A stretch of 64,000 bases of DNA, from the NCBI GenBank assembly GCA_022821985.1, contig JAJECP010000024.1, forward strand, positions 1 through 64,000. Reading direction: 5' to 3'. Shown one piece after another: positions 17,666 through 26,039 of this stretch. The notes below the pieces were generated by a model that saw nothing but the letters and a program-made list of their open reading frames with translations, was not told the origin of the DNA and did not search any database. Numbering within the stretch: position 1 is the first letter of the stretch; the number at the start of each line of letters is the position of its first letter. The position numbers and the translations under genes are program-made. Origin of the DNA: Acidimicrobiia bacterium (lineage in GTDB: Bacteria; Actinomycetota; Acidimicrobiia; Acidimicrobiales; Poriferisodalaceae).

Positions 17666-18904
17666 ATGACCGACACGGCACCCGTCGACGACTGGGGCAC
17701 CGACTACGACATCTTCGACTCCGGATACGTACGCGACCCGGCCCCCGTGTGGGACGAGCTGCGGGAACGCTGCCCGGTCGCACACACGGAGCGCTGGGGC
17801 GGCTCGTTCCTGCCGACCCGCTACCAGGACGTGCAGGCGCTCGCCAAGATGGTGCCCGAGCTGTCCAGCGCGGACCCGCTGGTGACCACACCCCCTCCGG
17901 AGATCATCGAAGAATTGATGCTGGACCCGGTGTTCGAGAGGTACGGCGCCAACGCCGCCCCCATCTCTGAGGACCCGCCCGTTCACGGCTGGACCCGACG
18001 CCTGCTGCTGCCGCACTTCACGCAGAAGGCCGTGCAGGCTCACCGCCAGTACACGCTCGACCTCGCGAACCGCCTCATCGACGACTTCATCGACGCAGGC
18101 ACCGCCGACGCCGCGGGGCAGTACGCCCAGCAGATCCCGCCCCGGGTCATTGCGCACCTGATGGACGTCGACGAGAGCCGAGTGGACGATTTCACCTACT
18201 GGGTGCAGTGCATCTTGGAGCTGGGCCTGGCAGACGTACAACTCCGCCTCAAGTACCGCAGAGTGATCCGCGATTACTTCCAGGAAGTCGTGGAGGAGAA
18301 GCTGGCCAACCCCGATGACGGCTTCGTCTCCGCGTTGCTGGCCGGTACCGACGACAACGGCGAGCCGGTCGATCCCATGAGGGTGGTGGGCATGCTCAAC
18401 CTGCAGCTCATCGCAGGCATCGACACCACGTGGAGCTCGATCGGCTCGGCCCTGTGGCATTTCGGCACCCACGCTGCCGACCGCGAGCGGATGGTGGCCG
18501 AGCCCGAACTGTGGCCGACGGCCATCGAGGAGCTGCTGCGCTTCTACGCGCCGGTGACGATGGGCCGCCGGGCGGCCGAGGACGTGACCTACGGCGGCGT
18601 CACGATTCCGCAGGGAAGCAAAGTGCTGATGAACTTCCCCGCAGCGAACCGCGACCCGGAGATCTTCGATCGTCCCGATGAGGTGATCTTGGACCGGCCT
18701 CACAACCGGCACATCGCGTTCGGTGCGGGTATTCACCGCTGCGCTGGCTCGAACCTGGCCAGGCTTGAGATGGACATTGCACTGCGCACCTGGTTCGAGC
18801 GCATCCCGGACTTCGAGGTGAGCGACCCCGACGCCGTCACTTGGGCAGGGGGACAAGTCCGCGGCCCTCGCTGCCTGCCGGTCCGCTTTCCATCCGCCAG
18901 CTGA
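17666..18904 (+). CDS. Cytochrome P450
   Basis: A 412-residue soluble bacterial P450 starting at ATG 17666 (MTDTAPVDD) after GAGGGAA. The I-helix oxygen-binding motif AGIDTTWSS, the K-helix ExxR in EELLRFYAP and the heme loop FGAGIHRCAGSNLAR (proximal Cys about 359) are intact. It is a stand-alone monooxygenase needing ferredoxin and reductase partners, neither of which is in this window. Convergent with the Rieske dioxygenase operon; a shared catabolic role is possible. Confidence 0.93.
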   Translation: MTDTAPVDDWGTDYDIFDSGYVRDPAPVWDELRERCPVAHTERWGGSFLPTRYQDVQALAKMVPELSSADPLVTTPPPEIIEELMLDPVFERYGANAAPISEDPPVHGWTRRLLLPHFTQKAVQAHRQYTLDLANRLIDDFIDAGTADAAGQYAQQIPPRVIAHLMDVDESRVDDFTYWVQCILELGLADVQLRLKYRRVIRDYFQEVVEEKLANPDDGFVSALLAGTDDNGEPVDPMRVVGMLNLQLIAGIDTTWSSIGSALWHFGTHAADRERMVAEPELWPTAIEELLRFYAPVTMGRRAAEDVTYGGVTIPQGSKVLMNFPAANRDPEIFDRPDEVILDRPHNRHIAFGAGIHRCAGSNLARLEMDIALRTWFERIPDFEVSDPDAVTWAGGQVRGPRCLPVRFPSAS

Positions 18905-18924
18905 AACGATCAACCAGGCCGTTC

Positions 18925-19707
18925 TCAGACGTCGGGGAGGTTGGCGCCGCCGTCGCTGTGGATGAAGCGCCCAGTCATGCCCCGTGACGCCTCCGAGGCC
19001 AGGAACACGTAGCTCTCGGCGTGGTCTGCGGGACCGAGAGCAACGCCGAGACGGCTGCGCTGTCGGATGGACTCGACCCGGTCGGGTTCCTGACCCAGGG
19101 ATCGGTCGTGCAGGCCGAGTGAGCGCAGGCCGCGAAGGTCGGTGCCGTGGGTGCCGCCCGGTGCAACGCCGTTGACCCGGATCTCGGGCGCCAGTTCGTG
19201 GGCCAGCGACTCCACGCAGCCCCGCACTGCGAACTTGCTGGCGACGTACAGGATCCCACCGCGGCCCGGCTTGAAGCTGCTGGTGGAGCCGGTCAGGATG
19301 ACCGAGCCCTGGTGGGTCCGCAGCGGTTCGATCGCGGCTCGGACGGCCAGAAGCATGGAACGCACATTGACGTTCATGACCTCGGCGAAGGCGTCGTCGA
19401 GCGCATCGCGGGGCAGTTCACCGAGCCCGAGGTAGAAGTCGAACAGCCCCACGCAACTCACCAGCGTGTCGATGCCGCCGAAGGAATCCAGCATCACTGC
19501 CACAGCGGCGTCGTTGTCGTCTGCGCTCGTGGCATCGCCGCGGATGACAGGTCCAACCGATGCCTCGGCCAACGACTCGCACTTGTGCGGGTCGATCTCG
19601 AGCGAGCCGACGCTGGCACCCTCAGCCAGGAAGGCGTCGTGGACTCCCCGGCCGATGCCCGATCCCGCCCCAATGATGAGCGCCCGGTTGCCGGCCAGCC
19701 GGCTCAT
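18925..19707 (-). CDS. SDR dehydrogenase, cis-dihydrodiol dehydrogenase-like
   Basis: A 260-residue classical short-chain dehydrogenase. It has the nucleotide loop IIGAGSGIGRG, the catalytic YVASK with upstream Ser in LTGSTSS, and APGGTHGTDLRGLRSLGL. That last motif is the hallmark of cis-2,3-dihydrodiol dehydrogenases such as BphB/HcaB, which rearomatise ring-dioxygenase products with NAD+. It is the last gene of the aldolase-alpha-beta-dehydrogenase operon, 34 bp after the beta subunit, matching the expected second step. Confidence 0.9.
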   Translation of the reverse strand: MSRLAGNRALIIGAGSGIGRGVHDAFLAEGASVGSLEIDPHKCESLAEASVGPVIRGDATSADDNDAAVAVMLDSFGGIDTLVSCVGLFDFYLGLGELPRDALDDAFAEVMNVNVRSMLLAVRAAIEPLRTHQGSVILTGSTSSFKPGRGGILYVASKFAVRGCVESLAHELAPEIRVNGVAPGGTHGTDLRGLRSLGLHDRSLGQEPDRVESIRQRSRLGVALGPADHAESYVFLASEASRGMTGRFIHSDGGANLPDV

Positions 19708-19741
19708 CGCGGGGCCTTCATGTCGGCGTCGCGCAGCCGCT

Positions 19742-20272
19742 TCACAGGAAGATCGCCAGGTTCTGGGTGCGCAGGACCGACTCGTCGATCTCGATGTCGC
19801 GTTGGCGCAGGCGCAGGCCCTCCTCAGTCGGGATCAGCACGTCGGTCCGCCCCGCAGACAGCAGGCTCGGGGCGGTGCGGTCGCCACGCGACCGGTACAG
19901 CAGCACCGCCGACTCCACGATGAGCTCGTCATCGGAGCCCTCGAAGGTCCGCACGTTGGAGACGTGGTGGCGGATGCGGCTCTGGGGGTCCTCGGTCCAC
20001 GCATAGTCGGTCTGGAATCGCTGCACCCGCTTGCGTAGCGAGTACCAGTCCTCGTCGAAGTGATGCATGGTCTGCACGTCGACCTCGTCGGCAGCCTTGA
20101 CAGCGGTGACTCGCACCGGCATGCGGTAGCGGATCCGGCGGTCCATCAGCCCCAGCCATGCCTCGAAGTCGGACGTGTCGAGCAGGTGTGCCTCTTCGGT
20201 CAGGAACTGCGCGGCCATCTGGTGCCGCTCGTCGGTGTAGGGCAGCGGTGCCGGAGACTGCCCGGAGCTCAC
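19742..20272 (-). CDS. Aromatic-ring-hydroxylating dioxygenase beta subunit
   Basis: A 176-residue small subunit with the cystatin-like fold of ring-hydroxylating dioxygenases: FLTEEAHLLDTSDFEAWLGL, HHVSNVR and the closing LRQRDIEIDESVL are characteristic. It stabilises the alpha3beta3 hexamer and has no redox centre. The start is the GTG at 20272, which overlaps the alpha-subunit TGA by 4 bp (GTGA); the longer upstream frame is the shadow of the alpha gene. Confidence 0.9.
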   Translation of the reverse strand: MSSGQSPAPLPYTDERHQMAAQFLTEEAHLLDTSDFEAWLGLMDRRIRYRMPVRVTAVKAADEVDVQTMHHFDEDWYSLRKRVQRFQTDYAWTEDPQSRIRHHVSNVRTFEGSDDELIVESAVLLYRSRGDRTAPSLLSAGRTDVLIPTEEGLRLRQRDIEIDESVLRTQNLAIFL

Positions 20273-21657
20273 GCCGGCTGCTCCCCCATGCCGAAGGCCA
20301 TGGGCTGGCGGGCGGGCGCAGGCTGTGACACCAAGTCGGCCCACATCGAGAACCAGTGGCGCTGGTTGTGCTCGCCGAAGCCCTGGTACGCCGTGCCCGG
20401 GCCGCCGAAGCCCTCGAACTGGTCGACGATCGGATCGCCGTCGAGCGTCAGGCCCATGCGGTTGTTGAGCAGCAGGTTCCGCGCCATGGAGCCGCGTGCC
20501 ATGGTCGTAATCGACACCCAGTTCTCGACATCGTCCTGCTCGAACATGCCCGACGATCCGAAGCACATCAGGTACGCCTTGTACGACGCAGCCTTGTAGT
20601 CATCCGGCGCGTCGGCCGCCACGCAGAACCACGAATACACCTCGGTCTCGCCTGGCCCCACGGGCTGCCACAGCCGCACGGAGATGAACGGCGTGATCCG
20701 CCCCTGGGCGTCGGTCTGGGGCCAGTTGTGCACGAAGCTCAGGTTGGGGAACAGCGTGGAGGCCGAGGGCATGAAGCCCGGCTCGTCGACGAGCGCCCGT
20801 TGCGGGGGGCTCAGCGTGGCGGCCATCCGGTCGATCATCTCGTCGGGATAGCCAACGTAGGCCAGCCCCGACCGGAAGTCGCTGCCAGGCGGCAGCTTGT
20901 AGGTGGTGCCGCCACCGGGACCGGCGTGCCACAGCACGCCTTCCTTGCGCTTGTAGGGCTTCGGCTCGCCGAACAGCTCGATGTCGACGACGCTCGCGTG
21001 GGTGTGGGGCGTGTGGTAGCTGTCGCCCATGAAGTTCTCGGCGCCGATCTTCCAGTTGGCCTCGACGCGCCAGCGCTGCGGTCCGCGGAACTCCATCCCT
21101 GCTGCGCTCTGGCCGGTGTAGAAGTCGAGATAGAACGCGTAGTCGCCCAGCCAGGTCTCGAAGTGGGGAGCGTCGGGGTCGAGGCTGGCAAAGATCATCC
21201 CGTTGCGGATCGCGACCGAGGGCGCCCGCAGCAGCGCCTGCCCTTCCTTGACGAATCCGGCCTCGCCGCCGTAGGCATCTGCGTGGAAAGGCAACCCGGC
21301 GAGCTGGCCGTCGTTCTTGTACGTCCAAGCGTGATACGGGCAGCGGAACGTGCGGGCGCTGCCGCGTTCGGCCCGGCACACCTGCATGCCCCGGTGGACG
21401 CACATGTTGAACATCACGTGGATCTGACCGTCGCTGTCGCGGGTCACCAGGAACGAGTCGTCGCCGATGTTGCGCACCACGTAGTCGTCGGGCTGAGCGA
21501 TCTCGGACTCGTGGGCCAGGAAGTTCCACGACCTGCCGAACAGCCGGGTGCGCTCCAGCTCGTACACCTCGGCGTCGTTGTACAGAAAGGCAGGGATGAG
21601 GCCTTGACGCACGGCGCCGGTGATGTCGGCGATGCCGTTGGGCTCGGCGGCTGCCAT
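20269..21657 (-). CDS. Aromatic-ring-hydroxylating dioxygenase alpha subunit (Rieske oxygenase)
   Basis: A 462-residue Rieske non-heme iron oxygenase large subunit. The [2Fe-2S] ligands are C86/H88 in MCVHRG and C106/H109 in RCPYHAW. The catalytic iron and bridging Asp are in NWKIGAENFMGDSYHTPHTH (D212, H215, H220). It dihydroxylates an aromatic ring with O2 and electrons from a ferredoxin. No ferredoxin or reductase gene is adjacent, so electrons must come from elsewhere. It is coupled to the beta subunit and preceded by a class II aldolase gene 24 bp upstream. Confidence 0.93.
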   Translation of the reverse strand: MAAAEPNGIADITGAVRQGLIPAFLYNDAEVYELERTRLFGRSWNFLAHESEIAQPDDYVVRNIGDDSFLVTRDSDGQIHVMFNMCVHRGMQVCRAERGSARTFRCPYHAWTYKNDGQLAGLPFHADAYGGEAGFVKEGQALLRAPSVAIRNGMIFASLDPDAPHFETWLGDYAFYLDFYTGQSAAGMEFRGPQRWRVEANWKIGAENFMGDSYHTPHTHASVVDIELFGEPKPYKRKEGVLWHAGPGGGTTYKLPPGSDFRSGLAYVGYPDEMIDRMAATLSPPQRALVDEPGFMPSASTLFPNLSFVHNWPQTDAQGRITPFISVRLWQPVGPGETEVYSWFCVAADAPDDYKAASYKAYLMCFGSSGMFEQDDVENWVSITTMARGSMARNLLLNNRMGLTLDGDPIVDQFEGFGGPGTAYQGFGEHNQRHWFSMWADLVSQPAPARQPMAFGMGEQPA

Positions 21658-21681
21658 AACGTCTCCTCCCCTGCCAGTGCC

Positions 21682-22422
21682 CTATTCCAGCCCATGCCCG
21701 TCGTGCTCGAGTGCAGCCACATGGTGCCCCCACAGGGTCTCACGGTTGAAAGCGCTGCCGAGGTCCGGCAACTCCTCCAGGTCGGCGTCGGGAATGGCTT
21801 CGGGGGTCGCTCCCGCGGCGCGCACCCGCAGGTGGAGGCGCGCCAGCGTGTCGAGCTGCAGCGACCGCAGCACGGCATCGGCGACGTCTTCGCCAGTGGT
21901 CACGACGCCATGGCCCCGCAGCACGAGCGCTGGGGCATCGCCGAGCGAGGCCACCATCTCGGCGGCAAGCACGTCGTTTCGAATGAGGACCGAACGTGGG
22001 TGAACGGGTATGCCTGCGGCGGCAAGGCGAGCGGCAGGGATGTCGTAGGCACCGAAGATCGGCTCGAGCTCGATGCCGGCGAGGCTGGCCACCACGACGT
22101 CAGGCGGGTGGGCGTGGACCACGCAGGTCACATCAGGCTGGGCCGCGAGCACCGAGGTGTGGATCGACAATTCGCCCGGCACGGCGTAGTCCCCCGCCGG
22201 ATCGTCGGTGATCTCGCCGGAGGCCAAGTCGACCTCGCGCACATCGTCAGGCGTCGTGAACCGCAGCCCAGCCTCGTGCGGGCCGCGGCATCGCACCAAC
22301 GCCCGGCCCCCGCCGATCCGCAGGCTGATGTGCCCCAAGATGTTCTCGACCAGGCCGCGATGCGCCATCACCCGGCACCCGATGGCAACCTCCCGCCGCA
22401 GCCCGTCCAGGGCATCGCCCAT
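21682..22422 (-). CDS. Class II aldolase/adducin family protein
   Basis: A 246-residue zinc-dependent aldolase-fold protein. Zn ligands are seen as CVVHAHPPD and VLRGHGVVTTG, and LGHISLRI marks the N-terminal loop. The family includes L-fuculose-phosphate aldolase and decarboxylases acting on aromatic or hydroxy-keto acids. As the first gene of the dioxygenase operon it may process a downstream ring-cleavage or decarboxylation intermediate; this is inferred from position only. Confidence 0.88.
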   Translation of the reverse strand: MGDALDGLRREVAIGCRVMAHRGLVENILGHISLRIGGGRALVRCRGPHEAGLRFTTPDDVREVDLASGEITDDPAGDYAVPGELSIHTSVLAAQPDVTCVVHAHPPDVVVASLAGIELEPIFGAYDIPAARLAAAGIPVHPRSVLIRNDVLAAEMVASLGDAPALVLRGHGVVTTGEDVADAVLRSLQLDTLARLHLRVRAAGATPEAIPDADLEELPDLGSAFNRETLWGHHVAALEHDGHGLE

Positions 22423-22527
22423 GCGCCGAAGCTATTGCCTAGGAACCCCCCACAAGGCTCCGACCCGTACGGACAGCAAGAACATCTGATAGTCCTGCAC
22501 TCCGGTTTCGCGACGTAATGGGGTGAG

Positions 22528-23727
22528 ATGAGCACGGGCGAGAACGAAGGCGACGGAGCGGCGGGGCCGCTGGCGGGAGTCCGAGTGCTGGACCTGTCGT
22601 CGGTGCTCATGGGGCCTGCAGCGACGCGCACGCTCGGCGATTTCGGCGCTGACGTCATCTTGGTGGAATCTGCCGGTGGTGACCGGAACCGGAGCATGGG
22701 CTCAGGCCCGGTCGATGGCTTCTCGGGCGTCTCGCTCAACCTGCTGCGCAACAAGCGCAGCATTTCCCTGGATCTCAAGCACGAACGCGGTCGCCAGGCG
22801 TTTCTCGACATCGTCGCCACGTGCGACGTGATGATCACCAACCTGCGCCCAGGACCACTGCGTCGCCTCGGGTTGCACTACGAGGCCGTGCAGCAGGTTC
22901 GGCCCGACATTGTGTTCTGCCGGGCGCACGGCTACCCGTCTGCCAGCGAGCAGGCCGATGCGCCCGCATACGACGACATCATCCAGTCCGCCAGCGGCAT
23001 CGGCGACCTGTTCCGCCGCATGGGCGCCGAGCCGATGCTGCTGCCCAGCCTCGTCGCCGACAAGTTCTGCGGGCTGACGATCGCCAACTCGGTGACCGCG
23101 GCGCTGTACCACCGGGCACAGACCGGCCAGGGCCAGTGCATCGAGATCCCGATGATCGATGTGATGCGCGCTTTCGTGCTCGCCGAGCACGGTGCGGGCG
23201 CCATCTCCGAGCCACCGGTGGCGAGCGCTGGGTATGCCCGCATCCTCACGCCCGAGCGCAAGCCCCAGCGCACCGCCGATGGGTGGATCAACATCCTCCC
23301 CTACGACCACGAGCACTACGTCGCGCTGTTCGAAGCCGGGGGACGGCACGATCTCGCCGCCGACGAGCGTTTCGCGACGCCCATCGAGCGCGTCACCCAC
23401 AGCGACAGCCTGTACCGCGATGTCGCCTCGGTGCTGGGCCAGCGCACCACGGCAGAGTGGCTGGAGCTGTGCGAGGAACACGGCATCCCCGCAACTGAGG
23501 CGGCGACACTCGACGAACTCGTGTCGGATCTTCCGATCGACGAGCATCCGGTTGCGGGCCCGTACCGGGTCATCCCGCCGCCCGAGCAGTTCTCCGAGAC
23601 GCCGCCGAGCGTCCGGCGGGCTGCGCCGAAGATCGGCGAGCACGGCAGGGAGATACTGAGCGAGATCGGCTACGACGCCGAAGCGATCGACGGCTTCATC
23701 AGCGACGGCGTCCTGACGACGCCCTGA
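22528..23727 (+). CDS. CaiB/BaiF (class III) CoA-transferase
   Basis: A 399-residue family III CoA-transferase. N-terminal LAGVRVLDLSSVLMGPAATR and the active-site region AYDDIIQSASG (candidate catalytic Asp about 149-150) are clear, as is TGQGQCIEIPMIDVM. It would move CoA between acyl donors and acceptors, activating an acid for degradation. It is divergent from the Rieske operon across 105 bp and 229 bp ahead of an SDR on the same strand, consistent with one catabolic region. Confidence 0.92.
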   Translation: MSTGENEGDGAAGPLAGVRVLDLSSVLMGPAATRTLGDFGADVILVESAGGDRNRSMGSGPVDGFSGVSLNLLRNKRSISLDLKHERGRQAFLDIVATCDVMITNLRPGPLRRLGLHYEAVQQVRPDIVFCRAHGYPSASEQADAPAYDDIIQSASGIGDLFRRMGAEPMLLPSLVADKFCGLTIANSVTAALYHRAQTGQGQCIEIPMIDVMRAFVLAEHGAGAISEPPVASAGYARILTPERKPQRTADGWINILPYDHEHYVALFEAGGRHDLAADERFATPIERVTHSDSLYRDVASVLGQRTTAEWLELCEEHGIPATEAATLDELVSDLPIDEHPVAGPYRVIPPPEQFSETPPSVRRAAPKIGEHGREILSEIGYDAEAIDGFISDGVLTTP

Positions 23728-23956
23728 TTCACCTCAAGGCTCAAATCAGGCTCAAATCCGCCCGCAGGGCATGTCTCCTCGGCCGCGAGAGAGCCAGCCA
23801 CCCGGTTACTGCCCAAGCGGGTTGCTCTGCCAACTCCGGGGTGACTGGCCTCAGCGTCTCAACGTAACAGGCTGGCGCTGCGGTCCGACCTACCATCCGC
23901 CCAAGGTTCGGGCGGAATTCGCACTACAGCAATTCGCACAGCAGCGAGGGGCGACG

Positions 23957-24700
23957 ATGCAGTTTGACGGCAAGCGGGTGATCGTGACCGGCGGGGCTTC
24001 GGGCTTCGGTCGGGCGATCAGCGAGGGATTCGCCGAGCGCGGCGCCACGGTGATGGTCACCGACATCGATGGCGAGGGTGCCGCCACGGTGGCCAAGGGC
24101 CTCGACGGCGCCGAGTCGTTCCGTCTCGACGTGACAGAGGAAGCGCCTCACGCCGAACTGGCCCAGCTCATGGTGGACACGTGGGGCGGCATCGACATCG
24201 TCGCCGCCAACGCAGGATTCGCCCACCGGATGGGCTCCACCTTGGACATCCCGACCGAAGAGTTCGACCTCATGTGGGCGGTCAACACCCGCAGCGTCTA
24301 CTTCGCCGCCAAGCACTTCACGCCGTACATGCCGCCAGGCAGCTCGATCGTGAGCACGGCCTCGATCGGCGGCAAGCGGCCCCGCCCGGGCCTGACGCCG
24401 TACAACACGTCGAAGGCGGCCACGATCATGCTGACTCGGGGCTTGGCCGAAGAGTTCGCGCCCGACATCCGCATCAACTGCGTGGCCCCGGTGGCGTCCG
24501 AGACCCGCTTCTTCGAGCGAGCGATCGGCTTGGACAGGATGCCCGACGAGATGAGAGCGGGTGTCATCGACGGCATCCCCATGGGTCGGATGTCCGACCC
24601 CGTCGATGTCGCCAACGCCGTGATGTTCCTGGCCTCCGACGAAGCCAGCTTTCTCACCGGCGTTTGCCTCGACGTCGACGGCGGCCGCAGCATCAGCTAG
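23957..24700 (+). CDS. SDR family oxidoreductase (3-oxoacyl-ACP-reductase-like)
   Basis: A 247-residue classical SDR starting at ATG 23957 (MQFDGKRV) after GAGGGG. It has VTGGASGFGRA, NAG in AANAGF, the Ser in STASIGG and YNTSK. VTDIDGEGAA after beta-2 gives an acidic residue that favours NAD(H). The C-terminal DVDGGRSIS is typical. The substrate is probably a hydroxyacyl or secondary alcohol. The upstream 23728-23956 stretch has open frames without coding character. Confidence 0.88.
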   Translation: MQFDGKRVIVTGGASGFGRAISEGFAERGATVMVTDIDGEGAATVAKGLDGAESFRLDVTEEAPHAELAQLMVDTWGGIDIVAANAGFAHRMGSTLDIPTEEFDLMWAVNTRSVYFAAKHFTPYMPPGSSIVSTASIGGKRPRPGLTPYNTSKAATIMLTRGLAEEFAPDIRINCVAPVASETRFFERAIGLDRMPDEMRAGVIDGIPMGRMSDPVDVANAVMFLASDEASFLTGVCLDVDGGRSIS

Positions 24701-24748
24701 TGCCTGCCGCCCGCTCACCCACAGCCGGGCTTCGGTAGGGTCCCGACG

Positions 24749-25966
24749 GTGAAGTTCGCAGCGTTTCTCGCACCGCATCATCTGCCTGGGGAGAGCCCGG
24801 CGCTGCAGCTGCAGCGGGATCTCGACCTTGTCACCCACCTCGACCGGCTTGGGTACGACGAGTTCTGGTGCGGTGAGCACCACTCGACCGGCTGGGAGAC
24901 CATCGGCTCGCCCGAGATGTTCCTGGCCGCTGCGGCGGTGCGCACCGGCCGCATCAAACTGGGCACCGGGGTGACCTCGATCCCCTATCACCATCCGTTC
25001 ATGGTCGCCCAGCGCATCGTCCAGCTCGACCAGATGAGCTTCGGGCGGGCGATGCTCGGCACCGGGCCCGGTGCGCTGCCGTCCGACGCCCACACCCTGG
25101 GCATCGACCCGATGCTGCTGCGGGACCGCCAGGACGAAGCCATCCCGGTCATCCAGCGCTTGCTCGCAGGCGGGGAGCGCTTCACCTACGAGTGCGACTG
25201 GTTCTCGCTGTACGACGCGAAGCTGCAGATCCTGCCGTACCAGCACAAGATCCCGATGGTGACTGCGTCGATGATCAGCCCGTCGGGCATGACGCTGGCC
25301 GGCAAGCACGGCATGGGCGTGCTCTCGATCGGCTCCATGTCCACCGAGGGCCTGGCGTCGCTGCCGCTGCAGTGGAGCTTCGCCGAGGAAGCCGCCGCCA
25401 AGCATGACCGGATCGTGGATCGCGCCGACTGGCGGGTGATGTTCAACTTCCACGTGGCGCCCACCCGCGACCAGGCCCGGCGTGATGTCGAGCACGGGCT
25501 TCTGCGCTGGCACAACGACTACAACGTCGCCACGCTGCAGCGACCGGGGTTGGAGCCGCTGGCCTCGACGGCGGAGGCCATCGACTTCTACGCCGACCCC
25601 GACTCCGCCGCGGGCGTCATCGGCACGCCCGACGACCTCATCGGGAACATCCTGCAGATGCACGAGATCACCGGCGGGTTCGGCGTGATGATGGGCTTCG
25701 TCAACGACTGGGCCGAGCCCGAGGCCATGTTCCGCAGCTGGGACTTGGTGGCGCGCCACGTCATGCCTGCGGTCAACGGACAGCTCGCTTCAATGCAGGA
25801 GTCCAACGAGTTCGTGATCGAGAACCGGGAGTACTTCGACCGAGCCGGCAAGGCGATCCTGGCGAAGATCTTCGAGAACGAGCGTGCCGCCGAAGCGCTG
25901 AAGGGCGTCGGGACGCCCAAGTCAGGCTTCACACCCAACGTCGGCGCCGCAGCCGAAGCCGACTGA
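24749..25966 (+). CDS. LLM-class flavin-dependent monooxygenase (limonene monooxygenase-like)
   Basis: A 405-residue bacterial-luciferase-like flavoprotein starting at GTG 24749. YDEFWCGEHHSTGWE, the barrel strand IKLGTGVTSIPYHHPF and LPLQWSFAEEAA match the branch with limonene and long-chain monooxygenases. It needs FMNH2 from a separate reductase. It follows the SDR by 48 bp, suggesting an SDR-monooxygenase pair. Confidence 0.88.
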   Translation: MKFAAFLAPHHLPGESPALQLQRDLDLVTHLDRLGYDEFWCGEHHSTGWETIGSPEMFLAAAAVRTGRIKLGTGVTSIPYHHPFMVAQRIVQLDQMSFGRAMLGTGPGALPSDAHTLGIDPMLLRDRQDEAIPVIQRLLAGGERFTYECDWFSLYDAKLQILPYQHKIPMVTASMISPSGMTLAGKHGMGVLSIGSMSTEGLASLPLQWSFAEEAAAKHDRIVDRADWRVMFNFHVAPTRDQARRDVEHGLLRWHNDYNVATLQRPGLEPLASTAEAIDFYADPDSAAGVIGTPDDLIGNILQMHEITGGFGVMMGFVNDWAEPEAMFRSWDLVARHVMPAVNGQLASMQESNEFVIENREYFDRAGKAILAKIFENERAAEALKGVGTPKSGFTPNVGAAAEAD

Positions 25967-26039
25967 CTGCCAGGCGCGGACGGCATCGCCAACTGAGAAT
26001 TCGAGGAGGCTCGGGAGCTGCTGGCGATCCTGACGACCG

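Noticed and set aside
20356..22518. 720-codon plus-strand open frame opposite the Rieske operon
   Set aside because: It is antisense to well-supported genes, has no recognisable domain, and long antisense frames are expected in high-GC DNA.
23924..25759. 611-codon minus-strand open frame opposite the SDR and LLM genes
   Set aside because: It spans two real genes and their gap in antisense and has no motif support.
25985..26028. 7-bp inverted repeat (ATCGCCA/TGGCGAT) between convergent genes as a terminator
   Set aside because: A 30-nt loop, a short stem and no T-run make it too weak to call.
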